NCBI GenBank assembly: GCA_910589135.1
Contig: CAJUSL010000016.1
Span: 1-26,930 of the forward strand
Origin: an uncultured Eggerthellaceae bacterium
GTDB taxonomy: Bacteria > Actinomycetota > Coriobacteriia > Coriobacteriales > Eggerthellaceae
Direction: 5' to 3'
DNA: 26,930 nt
The notes below the pieces were generated by a model, which made no database searches, had not been told where the DNA came from, and worked only from the letters and a program-made list of their open reading frames with translations. Position numbers and translations under genes: made by a program. Below, one piece after another: positions 16,966 to 24,843 of this stretch (the first letter of the stretch is position 1; every line of letters starts with the position of its first letter).

Positions 16966-18261
16966 CTACTCCCCGCCTTGCCGCATGCTCGCCACCATGC
17001 GCGCGCCCAGCGCGTCGTAGAACTCGCGGATCATGGCGCAGTACGAGTCGCGCGAGCGCAGGCTGCCGGTGGCGTACAGCGACCGGGCGCGGCATCCTCC
17101 GCCACATATATATTTGAACCGGCACTCGCCGCACCCCGAGCAGTCTTCCACGCCGAGCGAGCGCATCGTCTGCCCGACGTCGCCCGCAAGCGCCTCCTCC
17201 AGGCTCCCCGTGAAGGCGTTTCCCATCGCCAGGTCTTCCCTGTGCAGCATATGGCACGGATACACCGTCCCGTCCGCGTCCACGCTCAGCGTCCTCGACC
17301 CCGCGCCGCAGTTGCGCTTGACGGTCAGGTTCAGCCCGACGGGCGCATCGACGGCGAGCACCGGGGCGCCGTCGCCCATGGTCAGCATGTCGCGCCCGAG
17401 CCGCCTCAGCGTCTCGTCATCGGGAAGCAGGCCGCCCAGGTCGGGGTCTCCCGGCTCGCACGTGAGCAGGCTGAAGTTCATCGTCACGCCCAGATCGCGC
17501 GCCAGCTCGACGTAGCGCGGCAGCTCGTCGATGTTTCTGGCATGCGCCGTCGGAATCATGTGGGCCGCAATGCCCGCCTCCTGGATCGCCTTGATCGCCG
17601 CCACAAGCTCGTCGAACCGCTGCTCGCGGCGAATATAGGGGACCGAATCCGCCGAGCACCCGTCGAACGACACCGACACGCCGTCCACGTACGGCGCCAT
17701 CTCCGCAAGCGCCTCGCGCGTGACGCACGTGCCGTTCGACAGCACGTCCACCCGGCGGATGCCGCGCTCCTGCTTGGCATGCCGGACGATCCGCGGAAGG
17801 TCGGCACGCAAAAACGGCTCGCCTCCCGAAACGACCAGCCGCTGCACGCCGGCAGCTGCAAGCTGGTCGACGGCGCGGCACACGTCCTCGAGCGGGGCGT
17901 CCGCCAGCGTGTTGCGGTTGCCGTCCAGCGAATAGCAGCCGCGGCACCGCAGGTTGCACCGCTGCGTCACATGCAGGTAGGCCGAAAGCACCGGCTGTCG
18001 CGCACCTTCAAACGCATCGCCCACCGCGTCGGCCCCCGCGCCCGTTGCGCCGTCGCCTGCGAAGAAGCCGCCCTGCTTCAGGTGGTCGAACAGGGCCTCG
18101 TCCACGGCAGCGACCTCCGCCGCCGGGACATCCTCCCGCAGAAGCCGCCCGCACACCTGCGCGCCGTCGCCGGTCAGCCCGATAACGTAGCCGTTTGCTA
18201 AATTGCCGACAATCGGAATCCCGCAAAAATCCTGCAACACCACTGAATCGTTGAATTTCAT
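16966..18261 (-). CDS. Radical SAM/SPASM-domain peptide-maturase-like enzyme
   Basis: 431 aa. Residues 1-85 form a small N-terminal domain that may bind a substrate peptide. The radical-SAM cluster motif is CNLRCRGC (C102, C106, C109), followed by VSGGEPF (144-150, the GGE motif). The C-terminal SPASM region supplies Cys for auxiliary Fe-S clusters: C318, C336, C374, C377, C380, C386, C390 and C408. SPASM enzymes mostly modify ribosomal peptides (RiPPs), and some activate sulfatases or mature enzymes. GGGGGAG sits seven bases before the ATG. A 26-codon peptide gene begins 117 bases away on the other strand. It is not clearly an anaerobic sulfatase-maturase: the window has only the LtaS-type protein, which lacks the CxPxR-type site. 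Confidence 0.9.
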   Translation of the reverse strand: MKFNDSVVLQDFCGIPIVGNLANGYVIGLTGDGAQVCGRLLREDVPAAEVAAVDEALFDHLKQGGFFAGDGATGAGADAVGDAFEGARQPVLSAYLHVTQRCNLRCRGCYSLDGNRNTLADAPLEDVCRAVDQLAAAGVQRLVVSGGEPFLRADLPRIVRHAKQERGIRRVDVLSNGTCVTREALAEMAPYVDGVSVSFDGCSADSVPYIRREQRFDELVAAIKAIQEAGIAAHMIPTAHARNIDELPRYVELARDLGVTMNFSLLTCEPGDPDLGGLLPDDETLRRLGRDMLTMGDGAPVLAVDAPVGLNLTVKRNCGAGSRTLSVDADGTVYPCHMLHREDLAMGNAFTGSLEEALAGDVGQTMRSLGVEDCSGCGECRFKYICGGGCRARSLYATGSLRSRDSYCAMIREFYDALGARMVASMRQGGE

Positions 18262-18335
18262 GCGCCCGCTCCCCCGTCGAACAAACTCCTAATATAATCT
18301 CTCGCCAAGATACCGCATCATCGCTAGCATGTCGT

Positions 18336-18345
18336 TAACTAGTTA
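18336..18345. promoter_or_regulatory. Palindrome in the radical-SAM/peptide divergent region
   Basis: TAACTAGTTA is a perfect 10-base palindrome between the two divergent genes, a plausible operator. A TATAAT (18293-18298, plus strand; the overlapping minus-strand reading is TATATT) lies nearby without a good -35. Confidence 0.35.
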
Positions 18346-18377
18346 GCCCCTCAAGTTACCGGACGGGAGGTGAACCC

Positions 18378-18458
18378 ATGCTTTTCTACAGCGCTGAACC
18401 GCAGTCCATCTGCGTACCTGTCGGTATCAACGGAACCTGTTTTGGTCTCGGGTGGTAG
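18378..18458 (+). CDS. 26-aa peptide, candidate RiPP precursor
   Basis: A short frame that is easily overlooked. ATG 18378 is preceded by GGGAGGTG (18365-18372) at ideal spacing, the strongest SD in this region, and the frame ends at TAG 18456-18458. The peptide begins MLFYSAEPQ, ends NGTCFGLGW, and has Cys12, Cys21 and a C-terminal Trp. Its size is like PqqA-type precursors, which are also modified by SPASM radical-SAM enzymes, and the only such enzyme here is encoded divergently 117 bases away. It could instead be a regulatory leader peptide. The precursor role is an inference from position, SD strength and residue content; I do not recognise a family. Confidence 0.5.
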   Translation: MLFYSAEPQSICVPVGINGTCFGLGW

Positions 18459-18471
18459 CAGAGAAGTCCAC

Positions 18472-18521
18472 GGGAAGATATCGCAGGCGGAACACAAGTC
18501 GATTTATTGTGCTATCTTCCC
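18472..18521 (+). repeat. Stem-loop downstream of the 26-aa peptide gene
   Basis: GGGAAGATA (18472-18480) and TATCTTCCC (18513-18521) are perfect 9-base arms with a 32-base loop, starting 14 bases after the peptide's stop and ending 50 bases before the DUF2975 gene. No T-tract follows, so an RNA-processing or protective stem, or an operator, fits better than an intrinsic terminator. Confidence 0.5.
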
Positions 18522-18571
18522 ACCGTCAGCACAAGTAAAGTCCAATGCCACCATTTTGAACGGAACCGTCA

Positions 18572-19132
18572 ATGAGACTTAATCGCGATGTAGGGAGTCA
18601 GCCACTATCGCGCATCGCGTCAATGTGTCGACTTTTCTCAATTCTATGCCGAATTGTATTCGTAGCCATGCTTGCATGGTCGGCGTTCGTCCTCATCTTG
18701 ATGTGCTGGTCGCTCGCAATCACGGATTTCTCAGGCGAAATCCTTCCCTTAGCATTTGCCGTCCCTTTCCTTTACGCGCTCTATTCAGTGAATGCATGCC
18801 TTCTCCCGTACGTTTTGAACAGAATGCTTGACGACATCTCGAAAGGAAGAACCCCGTTCACGATGAAAAACGCCAATAGGCTTGTCTTTCTGGCGATTAT
18901 CCTTCTCCTCTACGTCGTTTTCGAAACCTTGCTATCCACCGTGGATTCGCACTTCGTCTTAACTCTCGAATCCAGTTCCGTAGAAGTCGGAAACTTCGTC
19001 CGCAGCTTCTCCTCCGACTCCGGCACGACGCTCAACCTTTTCCCGCTTCTCATGTCCGCAATGTTCTTCGCTTTGTCCTACGTTTTCAAATATGGGGTAT
19101 TATTGCAACAGGAGTCTGACGAGACGCTTTAG
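18572..19132 (+). CDS. DUF2975-type membrane protein
   Basis: 186 aa with four hydrophobic segments (about 20-48, 56-80, 105-125, 155-175). The stretch ILNR-like MLDDISKGRTPFTMKNANRL between segments two and three, and the ending FALSYVFKYGVLLQQESDETL, match the DUF2975 family, whose members usually stand next to a small Cro/CI regulator of the YozG type. Such a regulator follows at 19259. Function is unknown. No good SD precedes ATG 18572; an in-frame ATG at 18623 is no better. It may be co-transcribed with the 26-aa peptide upstream, in which case a transport or immunity role is worth considering. Confidence 0.72.
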   Translation: MRLNRDVGSQPLSRIASMCRLFSILCRIVFVAMLAWSAFVLILMCWSLAITDFSGEILPLAFAVPFLYALYSVNACLLPYVLNRMLDDISKGRTPFTMKNANRLVFLAIILLLYVVFETLLSTVDSHFVLTLESSSVEVGNFVRSFSSDSGTTLNLFPLLMSAMFFALSYVFKYGVLLQQESDETL

Positions 19133-19199
19133 GCCACGCAGCGAGCCGTTCCGCGACATGCGATGAAGAAAGTTTTTCGCGAACTGTTTAAGCATCACC

Positions 19200-19205
19200 T
19201 ATAAT
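19200..19205 (+). promoter_or_regulatory. Putative -10 element of the tandem-HTH gene
   Basis: TATAAT at 19200-19205, 54 bases before the ATG, with only a poor -35 match upstream. It implies that the regulator can be expressed independently of the DUF2975 gene. Confidence 0.35.
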
Positions 19206-19258
19206 ATGCTCTCTATAGCCTCTGCAAACTTTGCAACGCACGAACCCAAAGGAGGACC

Positions 19259-19738
19259 ATGGCAATCAAACTCCTTATCGACCAGGCGCTCGCAAAGCGC
19301 AAGATGTCGCTTCAGGAACTCGCAGGCCGCATCGGAATGTCCACGGTCAATCTGTCCGGCTACAAGACGGGCAAGATCAAGGCCATCCGCTTCAACACGC
19401 TGAACGCGCTGTGCGAAACGCTGCGCTGCCAGCCGGGCGACCTGATCGTCTACGTCCCCGAAGGCCAGGAGGAAACGGCCATCCAGCCCTACGGCGCGCA
19501 AACGGTGGAAATGGCCGGCCCGCCCGTGCTGGACTTCGACATCGCCAGGGCGGTCGCGCAACTGCGCGAGGAAACCGGCATGACCCAGTCCGAATTCGCC
19601 AAGGAATGCGGCGTGCGCAAGAACGTCATCGCCAACCTCGAGTCCGGCGACACCTCCATCCCCATCCAGACGCTCGCGCAAATCTCGGAGCGCCTGGGCA
19701 AGCACATGGAGCTGCGCCTCGGCGTGAGATTCGTCTAA
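19259..19738 (+). CDS. Tandem Cro/CI-type HTH regulator (YozG-like plus second HTH)
   Basis: 159 aa with two DNA-binding domains. Residues 1-65 match the small YozG-like regulators that accompany DUF2975 proteins (KIKAIRFNTLNALCETLRCQPGDLIVYVPE). Residues 92-152 form a second, HigA/XRE-type HTH (LREETGMTQSEFAKECGVRKNVIANLESGDTSIP). AAAGGAGG lies just before the ATG. Most YozG-type proteins have a single domain of about 70 aa, so the fusion is unusual and could let one chain bind paired half-sites. It likely regulates itself and the DUF2975 gene. A strong terminator follows. Confidence 0.82.
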   Translation: MAIKLLIDQALAKRKMSLQELAGRIGMSTVNLSGYKTGKIKAIRFNTLNALCETLRCQPGDLIVYVPEGQEETAIQPYGAQTVEMAGPPVLDFDIARAVAQLREETGMTQSEFAKECGVRKNVIANLESGDTSIPIQTLAQISERLGKHMELRLGVRFV

Positions 19739-19767
19739 CCGAACCCGCGCAGAAGCCTTACACTTGG

Positions 19768-19797
19768 AAGCACCTCGCCCGACGGCGGGGTGCTTTT
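19768..19797 (+). terminator. Rho-independent terminator
   Basis: AAGCACCTCGCC pairs with GGCGGGGTGCTT (one G-U pair) around a CGAC loop, and a run of five T ends at 19797. It follows the tandem-HTH gene by 30 bases. Confidence 0.88.
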
Positions 19798-19819
19798 TGC
19801 TAGAAAGGCCGCCGCTGAC

Positions 19820-21184
19820 ATGACTCCCGACCGCGACATCTTCCGCTTTCCCGCAGAAGCCTACGAGGTGCTGCGCACGCTCGAGGCCGCGGGCCACGAG
19901 GCGTACTTCGTCGGCGGATGCGTCCGCGACTCGGTCATGGGGCGGCCCATCAACGACGTCGACATCGCGACGTCCGCCCGCTGGGAGGAAACGGCTTCGG
20001 CCTGCCAGGCAGCGGGCATGCGCGCCCACGAAACCGGCGTGAAGCACGGCACCGTCACCATCGTCGCCGGCCAGCACGGCTTCGAGGTGACCACCTACCG
20101 CGTCGACAGCGCCACCTCCGCCGACGCGCGCCATCCCGACAGCGTCGCGTTCGTCTCGTCCATCGAAGAAGACCTGGCCCGGCGCGACTTCGCCATGAAC
20201 GCCATGGCATGGCATCCCGAACGCGGGCTGGTCGACCCGCATCGCGGCATGGGCGACATCAAGGCGGGCGTCATCCGCGTGGTCGGCGACCCCGCGCGCC
20301 GCTTCCGCGAGGACGCCTTGCGCATCCTGCGCGCATGCCGGTTCGCAAGCCAGCTGGGCTTTCGCATCGACGACGCCACCTACGAGGCCATGCTGTCGCA
20401 GAAGCACCTGCTCGAAAACGTGTCGACCGAGCGCGTCACGCACGAGCTCGACCTGATGCTGCTGGGCGCCCACGTGCACGACGCGCTGATGCGCACGGTG
20501 GACGTGGTCTCATTCGTGCTGCCCGAGCTAGTCGCCATGAAAGGCTGCACGCAGCCCACGAAGTACCACTGCTTCGACGTGCTCGAGCACACGGCATGGG
20601 CCGTCCAGGAGGCCCGCCCGACACGGCTCGTGCGCTGGGCCGCGCTCTGCCACGACATGGGAAAGCCCGCATGTCGCTTCCTCGACGCCGACGGCGTCGT
20701 TCACTTCTATGGACATGCCGCCGTCGGCCCGGGCATCGCCCGCGACATGGCGAATCGCCTTCTCATGTCGAACGCGTTCAAGGACGGCCTCTGCGCCCTG
20801 GTCGAGAACCACAGCGACACGGTCGCCGCCACCCCCCGCAGCGTCAAGCGCGCGCTCGCCAAGCTCGGCGGCGACGTCGAGCGGCTCCGCAGCCTGCTCG
20901 CGCTGAAGCGCGCCGACATCCGGGCGCACGCCCCCGCTTATCGCAGCCAGACGGCCTCCATCGACGACATCGAGCGCACGCTGGACGCCATCGTCGCGGA
21001 AGGCGAGGCATTCTCGGTCGCTCAGCTGGCCATAGGCGGCCGGGACGTCATCGCGACGGGCGTCGCGGAAGGGCCCGCCGTGGGCGCTGCGCTGCAGGCC
21101 GCGCTCGATGCCGTGATCGAGGGCTCCGTCGAAAACGAGCGGGCGCAGCTCCTCGCCTTCCTGGGGCAACCCACAACGCGCTAG
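19820..21184 (+). CDS. cca: CCA-adding tRNA nucleotidyltransferase (with HD domain)
   Basis: 454 aa. The class II nucleotidyltransferase head has FVGGCVRD (30-37) and the metal-binding DVD (46-48). RRDFAMNAMAW (121-131) is the CCA-enzyme motif, and DPHRGMGDIKAGVIR and RRFREDALRILRACRFA (160-176) are the neck elements. The C-terminal part has an HD-type metal site (CHDMGKP, 277-283) seen in several bacterial CCA enzymes, which can give phosphatase or phosphodiesterase activity. It adds or repairs the 3' CCA of tRNAs. The start is ATG 19820 rather than the in-frame GTG at 19790, which lies inside the preceding terminator stem. A poly(A) polymerase is an alternative, but the motifs favour CCA addition. 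Confidence 0.9.
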   Translation: MTPDRDIFRFPAEAYEVLRTLEAAGHEAYFVGGCVRDSVMGRPINDVDIATSARWEETASACQAAGMRAHETGVKHGTVTIVAGQHGFEVTTYRVDSATSADARHPDSVAFVSSIEEDLARRDFAMNAMAWHPERGLVDPHRGMGDIKAGVIRVVGDPARRFREDALRILRACRFASQLGFRIDDATYEAMLSQKHLLENVSTERVTHELDLMLLGAHVHDALMRTVDVVSFVLPELVAMKGCTQPTKYHCFDVLEHTAWAVQEARPTRLVRWAALCHDMGKPACRFLDADGVVHFYGHAAVGPGIARDMANRLLMSNAFKDGLCALVENHSDTVAATPRSVKRALAKLGGDVERLRSLLALKRADIRAHAPAYRSQTASIDDIERTLDAIVAEGEAFSVAQLAIGGRDVIATGVAEGPAVGAALQAALDAVIEGSVENERAQLLAFLGQPTTR

Positions 21185-21303
21185 GCGAGGCGGCATCACC
21201 GCTTGCAAGGCCGTCCGACGCGAGGCAAGGCAGCCTTCCGAACCCGCACAAAACCGCCGCGCGCGGCTGCGATGTGCTTATCGTATGTGCCGCCCGCAAG
21301 GGG

Positions 21304-21332
21304 TTACATTGCCCACAGGCGGTCTGTATAAT
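21304..21332 (+). promoter_or_regulatory. Promoter giving a probably leaderless transcript
   Basis: TTACAT (21304-21309) and perfect TATAAT (21327-21332) with a 17-base spacer. The expected start at 21339-21341 coincides with the ATG of the EamA gene at 21341, which has no SD. Confidence 0.6.
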
Positions 21333-21340
21333 AGCCGCCG

Positions 21341-22384
21341 ATGACCCAGCTCCGCGAAAAGATCCTCGCCTTGAAATACCCCTCTCTGCTGCTGTTCGCG
21401 GCAGCCATCTGGGGGCTTGGCACCGTCTTCATCAAGGGCATCGTGGCCGAGATTCCGCCGTTTTGGCTGGTGGGAGGCCGCTTCTTTTCTGCCGGGCTCG
21501 TGTTCTGCGCGCTGTTCGCGCCGCAACTGGCCAAGCTCGCCCGCGAAGGACGGCTCGTCCGGCATGCGAAGGTCGCCCTCGTGCTTGCAATCCCCATGAT
21601 CGCCGGATACATGGCGAACTCGCTCGGGCTCGTCGACACCACCGCGGCGAAGAGCTCGTTTCTGACGGGGCTGTACTGCGTGCTCGTGCCGTTCATCGCC
21701 TGGACGCTCACGAAGAAGCGTCCCACGGCCTTCAACATCACCGCCGCGCTGCTGTGCGTCGCGGGCGTCGGGCTCGTCTCGCTCGTCGGGCAGACGAGCC
21801 TCTCCATGGGCTGGGGCGATGCCGTGACGCTGCTTTCGGCACTGTTGCTCGCCATCCAGCTGGCGGCCACCTCGAAGCTCGCGCCCGGCATGAACATGCT
21901 CGCCGTCACGGCGCTGCAGTTCGTGTTCGGTGGCGCGATGGCGCTTGGAGTGGCGGCCTTCGTCGAACAGCCGCCCGCGCTGCAGGCACTCGCCAACCCG
22001 TCCATGGCCGCCAGCCTCGCCTACCTCGTGCTGGGCGCCACGTGCGCCGCGCTGCTGCTTCAGAACATCGGGCTGGCGAAGGTGCCCGCCGCGTCGGGCT
22101 CGCTGCTGCTCAGCTTCGAATCCGTGTTCGGCGTGCTGTTCTCGGTGCTGCTGCTGGGCGAGGCCCTCACGCCGCCCATGCTGTGCGGGTTCGCGCTCAT
22201 CTTCCTGGCGGTCGTCGTCAGCGAGTGGCTGCCTTCCTCCCGGCTTACTGGACGCAAACGGCGCCCGATGCGCCGTTTGCGCGAAGGCGGCGCCCTTCCG
22301 CATTCCGTCGTAGGCACGCACGCAGGCCCCGCAGCGCGCCCCCAGATGCATGCGCGCTACGAGCTGCCGCCGCGAATCGACTAG
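21341..22384 (+). CDS. EamA/RhaT-family (DMT) transporter
   Basis: 347 aa with about ten hydrophobic segments between residues 15 and 290 and an internal duplication; PFIAWTLTKKRPT and LLGEALTPPMLCGFALI mark the ends of the two halves. The last 55 residues are basic, Arg-rich and non-hydrophobic, an unusual tail. Substrate cannot be told from sequence; such proteins export amino acids, nucleosides or drugs. It lies between cca and the laccase-domain gene with no obvious functional link. The promoter leaves little or no 5' leader. Confidence 0.85.
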   Translation: MTQLREKILALKYPSLLLFAAAIWGLGTVFIKGIVAEIPPFWLVGGRFFSAGLVFCALFAPQLAKLAREGRLVRHAKVALVLAIPMIAGYMANSLGLVDTTAAKSSFLTGLYCVLVPFIAWTLTKKRPTAFNITAALLCVAGVGLVSLVGQTSLSMGWGDAVTLLSALLLAIQLAATSKLAPGMNMLAVTALQFVFGGAMALGVAAFVEQPPALQALANPSMAASLAYLVLGATCAALLLQNIGLAKVPAASGSLLLSFESVFGVLFSVLLLGEALTPPMLCGFALIFLAVVVSEWLPSSRLTGRKRRPMRRLREGGALPHSVVGTHAGPAARPQMHARYELPPRID

Positions 22385-22412
22385 CGCAGCCGCCTTGTGC
22401 TAGCATCTGCCC

Positions 22413-23279
22413 ATGACTGATTTCCCCCTGAAGCCCCACGATTCGGACGCGCCCCCACCCCCCGTGCACGAGCGCGACGGCGTCGTCTGGATGTCGTCTT
22501 CCGCTCTCGACGCATTGCCGTGGATGACGAACGGCACGTCGCCCCGCATCGGCGGCGTAAGCAGCGGCCCTGCCTCCGCGATGAACTTCTGCCTGAACGA
22601 GTTCGACACGGCGGAAAACGTGGCCCGCAACCGCGAGCTGTTCTTCGCGGCCGCCGGCATCGACGCCGGCCGCGTCGTCGACTCGCGGCAGGTGCACAAG
22701 ACGGACGTCGCCGTCGTGGACGAGGCGCTGATGGCGCTGCCGCCTGTCGAACGCGCCCGCATCAACGGCGGCGTGGACGGGCTCGTGACGAACGTTCCCG
22801 GCGCGACGCTCGCCTGCTATTCCGCCGACTGCTGCATCGTGACCATCGCCGACCCGGTGCGCAAGGCCGTCGGCATCGCGCACGCGGGGTGGCGCGGGAC
22901 CGTTGGCAAGATCGCCGCCAAGACGCTCGACACCATGGCGGCGCACTACGGCACCCGCGCGTCGGACGTCGTCTGCTCGCTGGGGCCGTCCATCTGCAAG
23001 GACTGCTTCGAGGTGGGCGAAGACGTGGTGCAGGCCGCCCGCGAAGCGTTCCCCGAAAGCGCCCACGACTCCATCTTCGCCGCGCATGCGGGCGGAGACG
23101 GCAAGTACCAGTTCGACATCTGGGAGGCCAACGCGCAGGTGCTTCTCGAGGCGGGCGTGCCGCGCAGCAGCATCGAGAAGCCGAACGCATGCACGTGCTG
23201 CAACCTCGACCTGCTGTTTTCGCACCGCGCAAGCAGCGGTCGCCGCGGCACGATCATGACGTTCGCAGGAATACGCTAG
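22413..23279 (+). CDS. pgeF: YlmD/YfiH (PgeF)-type multicopper-oxidase-like (laccase-domain) protein
   Basis: 288 aa, usual length for the family once called polyphenol oxidase and now linked to purine-nucleoside cleavage and cell-wall editing. The expected metal-binding residues are in place: H95 in SRQVHKTD, C140 in SADCC, and H157 in IAHAGWRG. Later SLGPSICKDCFEVG and the near-terminal TCCNLDLLFSHR also fit. It starts 28 bases after the EamA stop with no SD before the ATG, so it may be translated from a leaderless message (TAGCAT at 22399-22404 is a possible -10) or weakly coupled. The enzyme acts in the cytoplasm. In vivo substrate is uncertain. Confidence 0.88.
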   Translation: MTDFPLKPHDSDAPPPPVHERDGVVWMSSSALDALPWMTNGTSPRIGGVSSGPASAMNFCLNEFDTAENVARNRELFFAAAGIDAGRVVDSRQVHKTDVAVVDEALMALPPVERARINGGVDGLVTNVPGATLACYSADCCIVTIADPVRKAVGIAHAGWRGTVGKIAAKTLDTMAAHYGTRASDVVCSLGPSICKDCFEVGEDVVQAAREAFPESAHDSIFAAHAGGDGKYQFDIWEANAQVLLEAGVPRSSIEKPNACTCCNLDLLFSHRASSGRRGTIMTFAGIR

Positions 23280-23314
23280 CCAGGCGTGTCGGGGGACGCT
23301 CGCTTTCGGCGCGC

Positions 23315-24469
23315 CTAGCCCTGGAACTCGAGCAGGTCGCTGCGCAGCAGGAAGTCCAGCTCGCCGGCCGTCTCCTCGTCGGTCTGGAGGAACAGGAACC
23401 CGTACGACCCCACGGCGTTGGCGTCGAAGCGGTGGAAGTCGAGCACGTTCGAGAACCGCGCCGCGAACGCATCGTGCAGAAACGGCCTCGACAAGTCGGC
23501 GCTGGGATGCGGGTTCAGCAGCGACATCGTGTACACCTTGCCCGCATACGGCGCGCTCAGCGCGGCGACGTCGACCTCCGCGTCCTCGAGAAACGCCTCG
23601 TACGTGCGCAGCCCCCAGGCCCAGTACGCCAAGTCGGTGCCGCCCAGGCCCGCGAAGCGCAGCGGGTTGAACTCCACGGGCACGATGGCGCCCGCGTCGT
23701 CGACGCGCACCTCCACATGCGCCGGAAAGTCCCGCGCGCCCAGCACGTCGTTGACCTCGTCGAGCCACCGCTCGAAGCGGGGCGCCATCTCGGCGACGAT
23801 CTCGTGGCTGGTGTTGTACAGGCGGTCGCTCGTGTCGTCGGCGCTGGCGAAGTCGTGGCGCATGACGTTCAGGCAATGCGCACGCCCCTGCGCGTCGTAG
23901 TACATGTCTATCGCGTACTCCTGGCCCGCGATGTAGCCCTCCACGACGAACCTCCCCGTGTCGACGACGCTGCCCGGATAGCGCTGCGCCCACACCTGCT
24001 CCTCGCGGTCGATGTCGGCGAGCGCCGCCTCCCAGTCGTCCGGCGACGCGATGGTGTAGACGCCCATCGAGCAGAACCCGACCGCGGGCTTCAACACCAC
24101 CGGCAGCGGAAGCTCGGCGGGGTCGATGCCCGCAAGCTCCGCACGGCTGCAGCTTCTATAGAACAGGCCGGGGGCAAGCGGCGCCAGGGCGTCGCGCATT
24201 TCCGACTTGTCCTTCGAGAAAGCGATGGCGCGCGCAAGGGACTCGTTGTGCGCGTGCTCCAACACCCAGTCCAGGGCGTTCTCGGAATTCGAGTACACGC
24301 GCTCGCCGGCGTCGATGCGCGCGGCGGCCTCGTCGTCGCCCACCAGGTCGAGGCGTGCGCCCTCGGCGACGAGCGCCCGTGCGAACGCGTTGCCAAGCAC
24401 CGGATGGCGCGCCTCGGCCGCCCATTCCACCAGCAGCGGCGAGACGTAGGGCTCTTCCAGAATCAGCAT
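23315..24469 (-). CDS. ATP-grasp domain protein
   Basis: 384 aa from ATG 24469, chosen because AAAGGGG lies just upstream; an earlier in-frame start would add a random-looking extension. Recognisable ATP-grasp features: the Lys-bearing strand LPLPVVLKPAVGFCSMGVY (ATP-binding K followed by the flexible loop), RFVVEGYIAGQEYAIDMYY (E/G/E-type strand), and the metal-site AIVPVEFNPLRFAGLGGT near 275-300. The family ligates a carboxylate to an amine or thiol through an acyl-phosphate; the substrate is not evident. It is convergent with pgeF and divergent from the rubredoxin gene. Confidence 0.82.
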   Translation of the reverse strand: MLILEEPYVSPLLVEWAAEARHPVLGNAFARALVAEGARLDLVGDDEAAARIDAGERVYSNSENALDWVLEHAHNESLARAIAFSKDKSEMRDALAPLAPGLFYRSCSRAELAGIDPAELPLPVVLKPAVGFCSMGVYTIASPDDWEAALADIDREEQVWAQRYPGSVVDTGRFVVEGYIAGQEYAIDMYYDAQGRAHCLNVMRHDFASADDTSDRLYNTSHEIVAEMAPRFERWLDEVNDVLGARDFPAHVEVRVDDAGAIVPVEFNPLRFAGLGGTDLAYWAWGLRTYEAFLEDAEVDVAALSAPYAGKVYTMSLLNPHPSADLSRPFLHDAFAARFSNVLDFHRFDANAVGSYGFLFLQTDEETAGELDFLLRSDLLEFQG

Positions 24470-24666
24470 GCTTTCCCCTTTCCCTTCCAGCCTGCCGCAC
24501 CCGAACCTGGCCGCCGCGCAGCAGCCGCCGCCGGCAGTCACGGCATGGTTTCGCAAAGCTAACGGCTCGGCTTCTTCGCGCGAATCGCGCCCGCGCGAAC
24601 GCCGAGCGGCGTCATGATGGTCTCGTTCGTCAGGCACTACATGATATCAGCGAAAAGGAGGACGTT

Positions 24667-24831
24667 ATGGCTAAGTACGAATGCGAAGTCTGCGGCTGGA
24701 TATACGACCCCGAAATCGGCGACCCCGACGGCGGCATCGACCCCGGCACCGCCTTCGAGGCGATTCCCGACGACTGGGTGTGCCCGGTTTGCGGCGCCAC
24801 CAAGGATATGTTCGTCATGGTGAAGGAATAG
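24667..24831 (+). CDS. Rubredoxin
   Basis: 54 aa, the usual length. Both iron-binding knuckles are present: CEVCGW (Cys 6 and 9) and CPVCGA (Cys 39 and 42), with YDPEIGDPDGGIDPGTAF between, characteristic of rubredoxins. AAAAGGAGG precedes the ATG. It is a small cytoplasmic one-electron carrier, typical of anaerobes, for oxygen/peroxide detoxification. The second, rubredoxin-like gene begins 12 bases after its stop. Confidence 0.96.
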   Translation: MAKYECEVCGWIYDPEIGDPDGGIDPGTAFEAIPDDWVCPVCGATKDMFVMVKE

Positions 24832-24843
24832 CAGGGGGCGAAC

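Noticed and set aside
18370..18582. 70-codon plus-strand frame overlapping the 26-aa peptide gene
   Set aside because: It begins inside the strong SD of the peptide gene, has no SD of its own and runs through the stem-loop; composition looks random.
19199..20479. 426-codon minus-strand frame across the HTH gene and the start of cca
   Set aside because: It spans a terminator and two clear plus-strand genes; its sequence is shadow-like (Val/Ala/Asp/His-rich).
21255..21275. GCCGCG/CGCGGC palindrome after cca as a terminator
   Set aside because: No T-tract follows; GC-rich palindromes are expected by chance in this DNA.
19918..22416. 832-codon plus-strand frame across cca and the EamA gene
   Set aside because: Arg/Ala/Gly-rich alternative frame of high-GC genes; cca and EamA motifs lie in other frames.
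22245..23993. 582-codon minus-strand frame opposite the laccase-domain gene
   Set aside because: Shadow of pgeF and the ATP-grasp gene with low-complexity Arg/Gly content and no motif.
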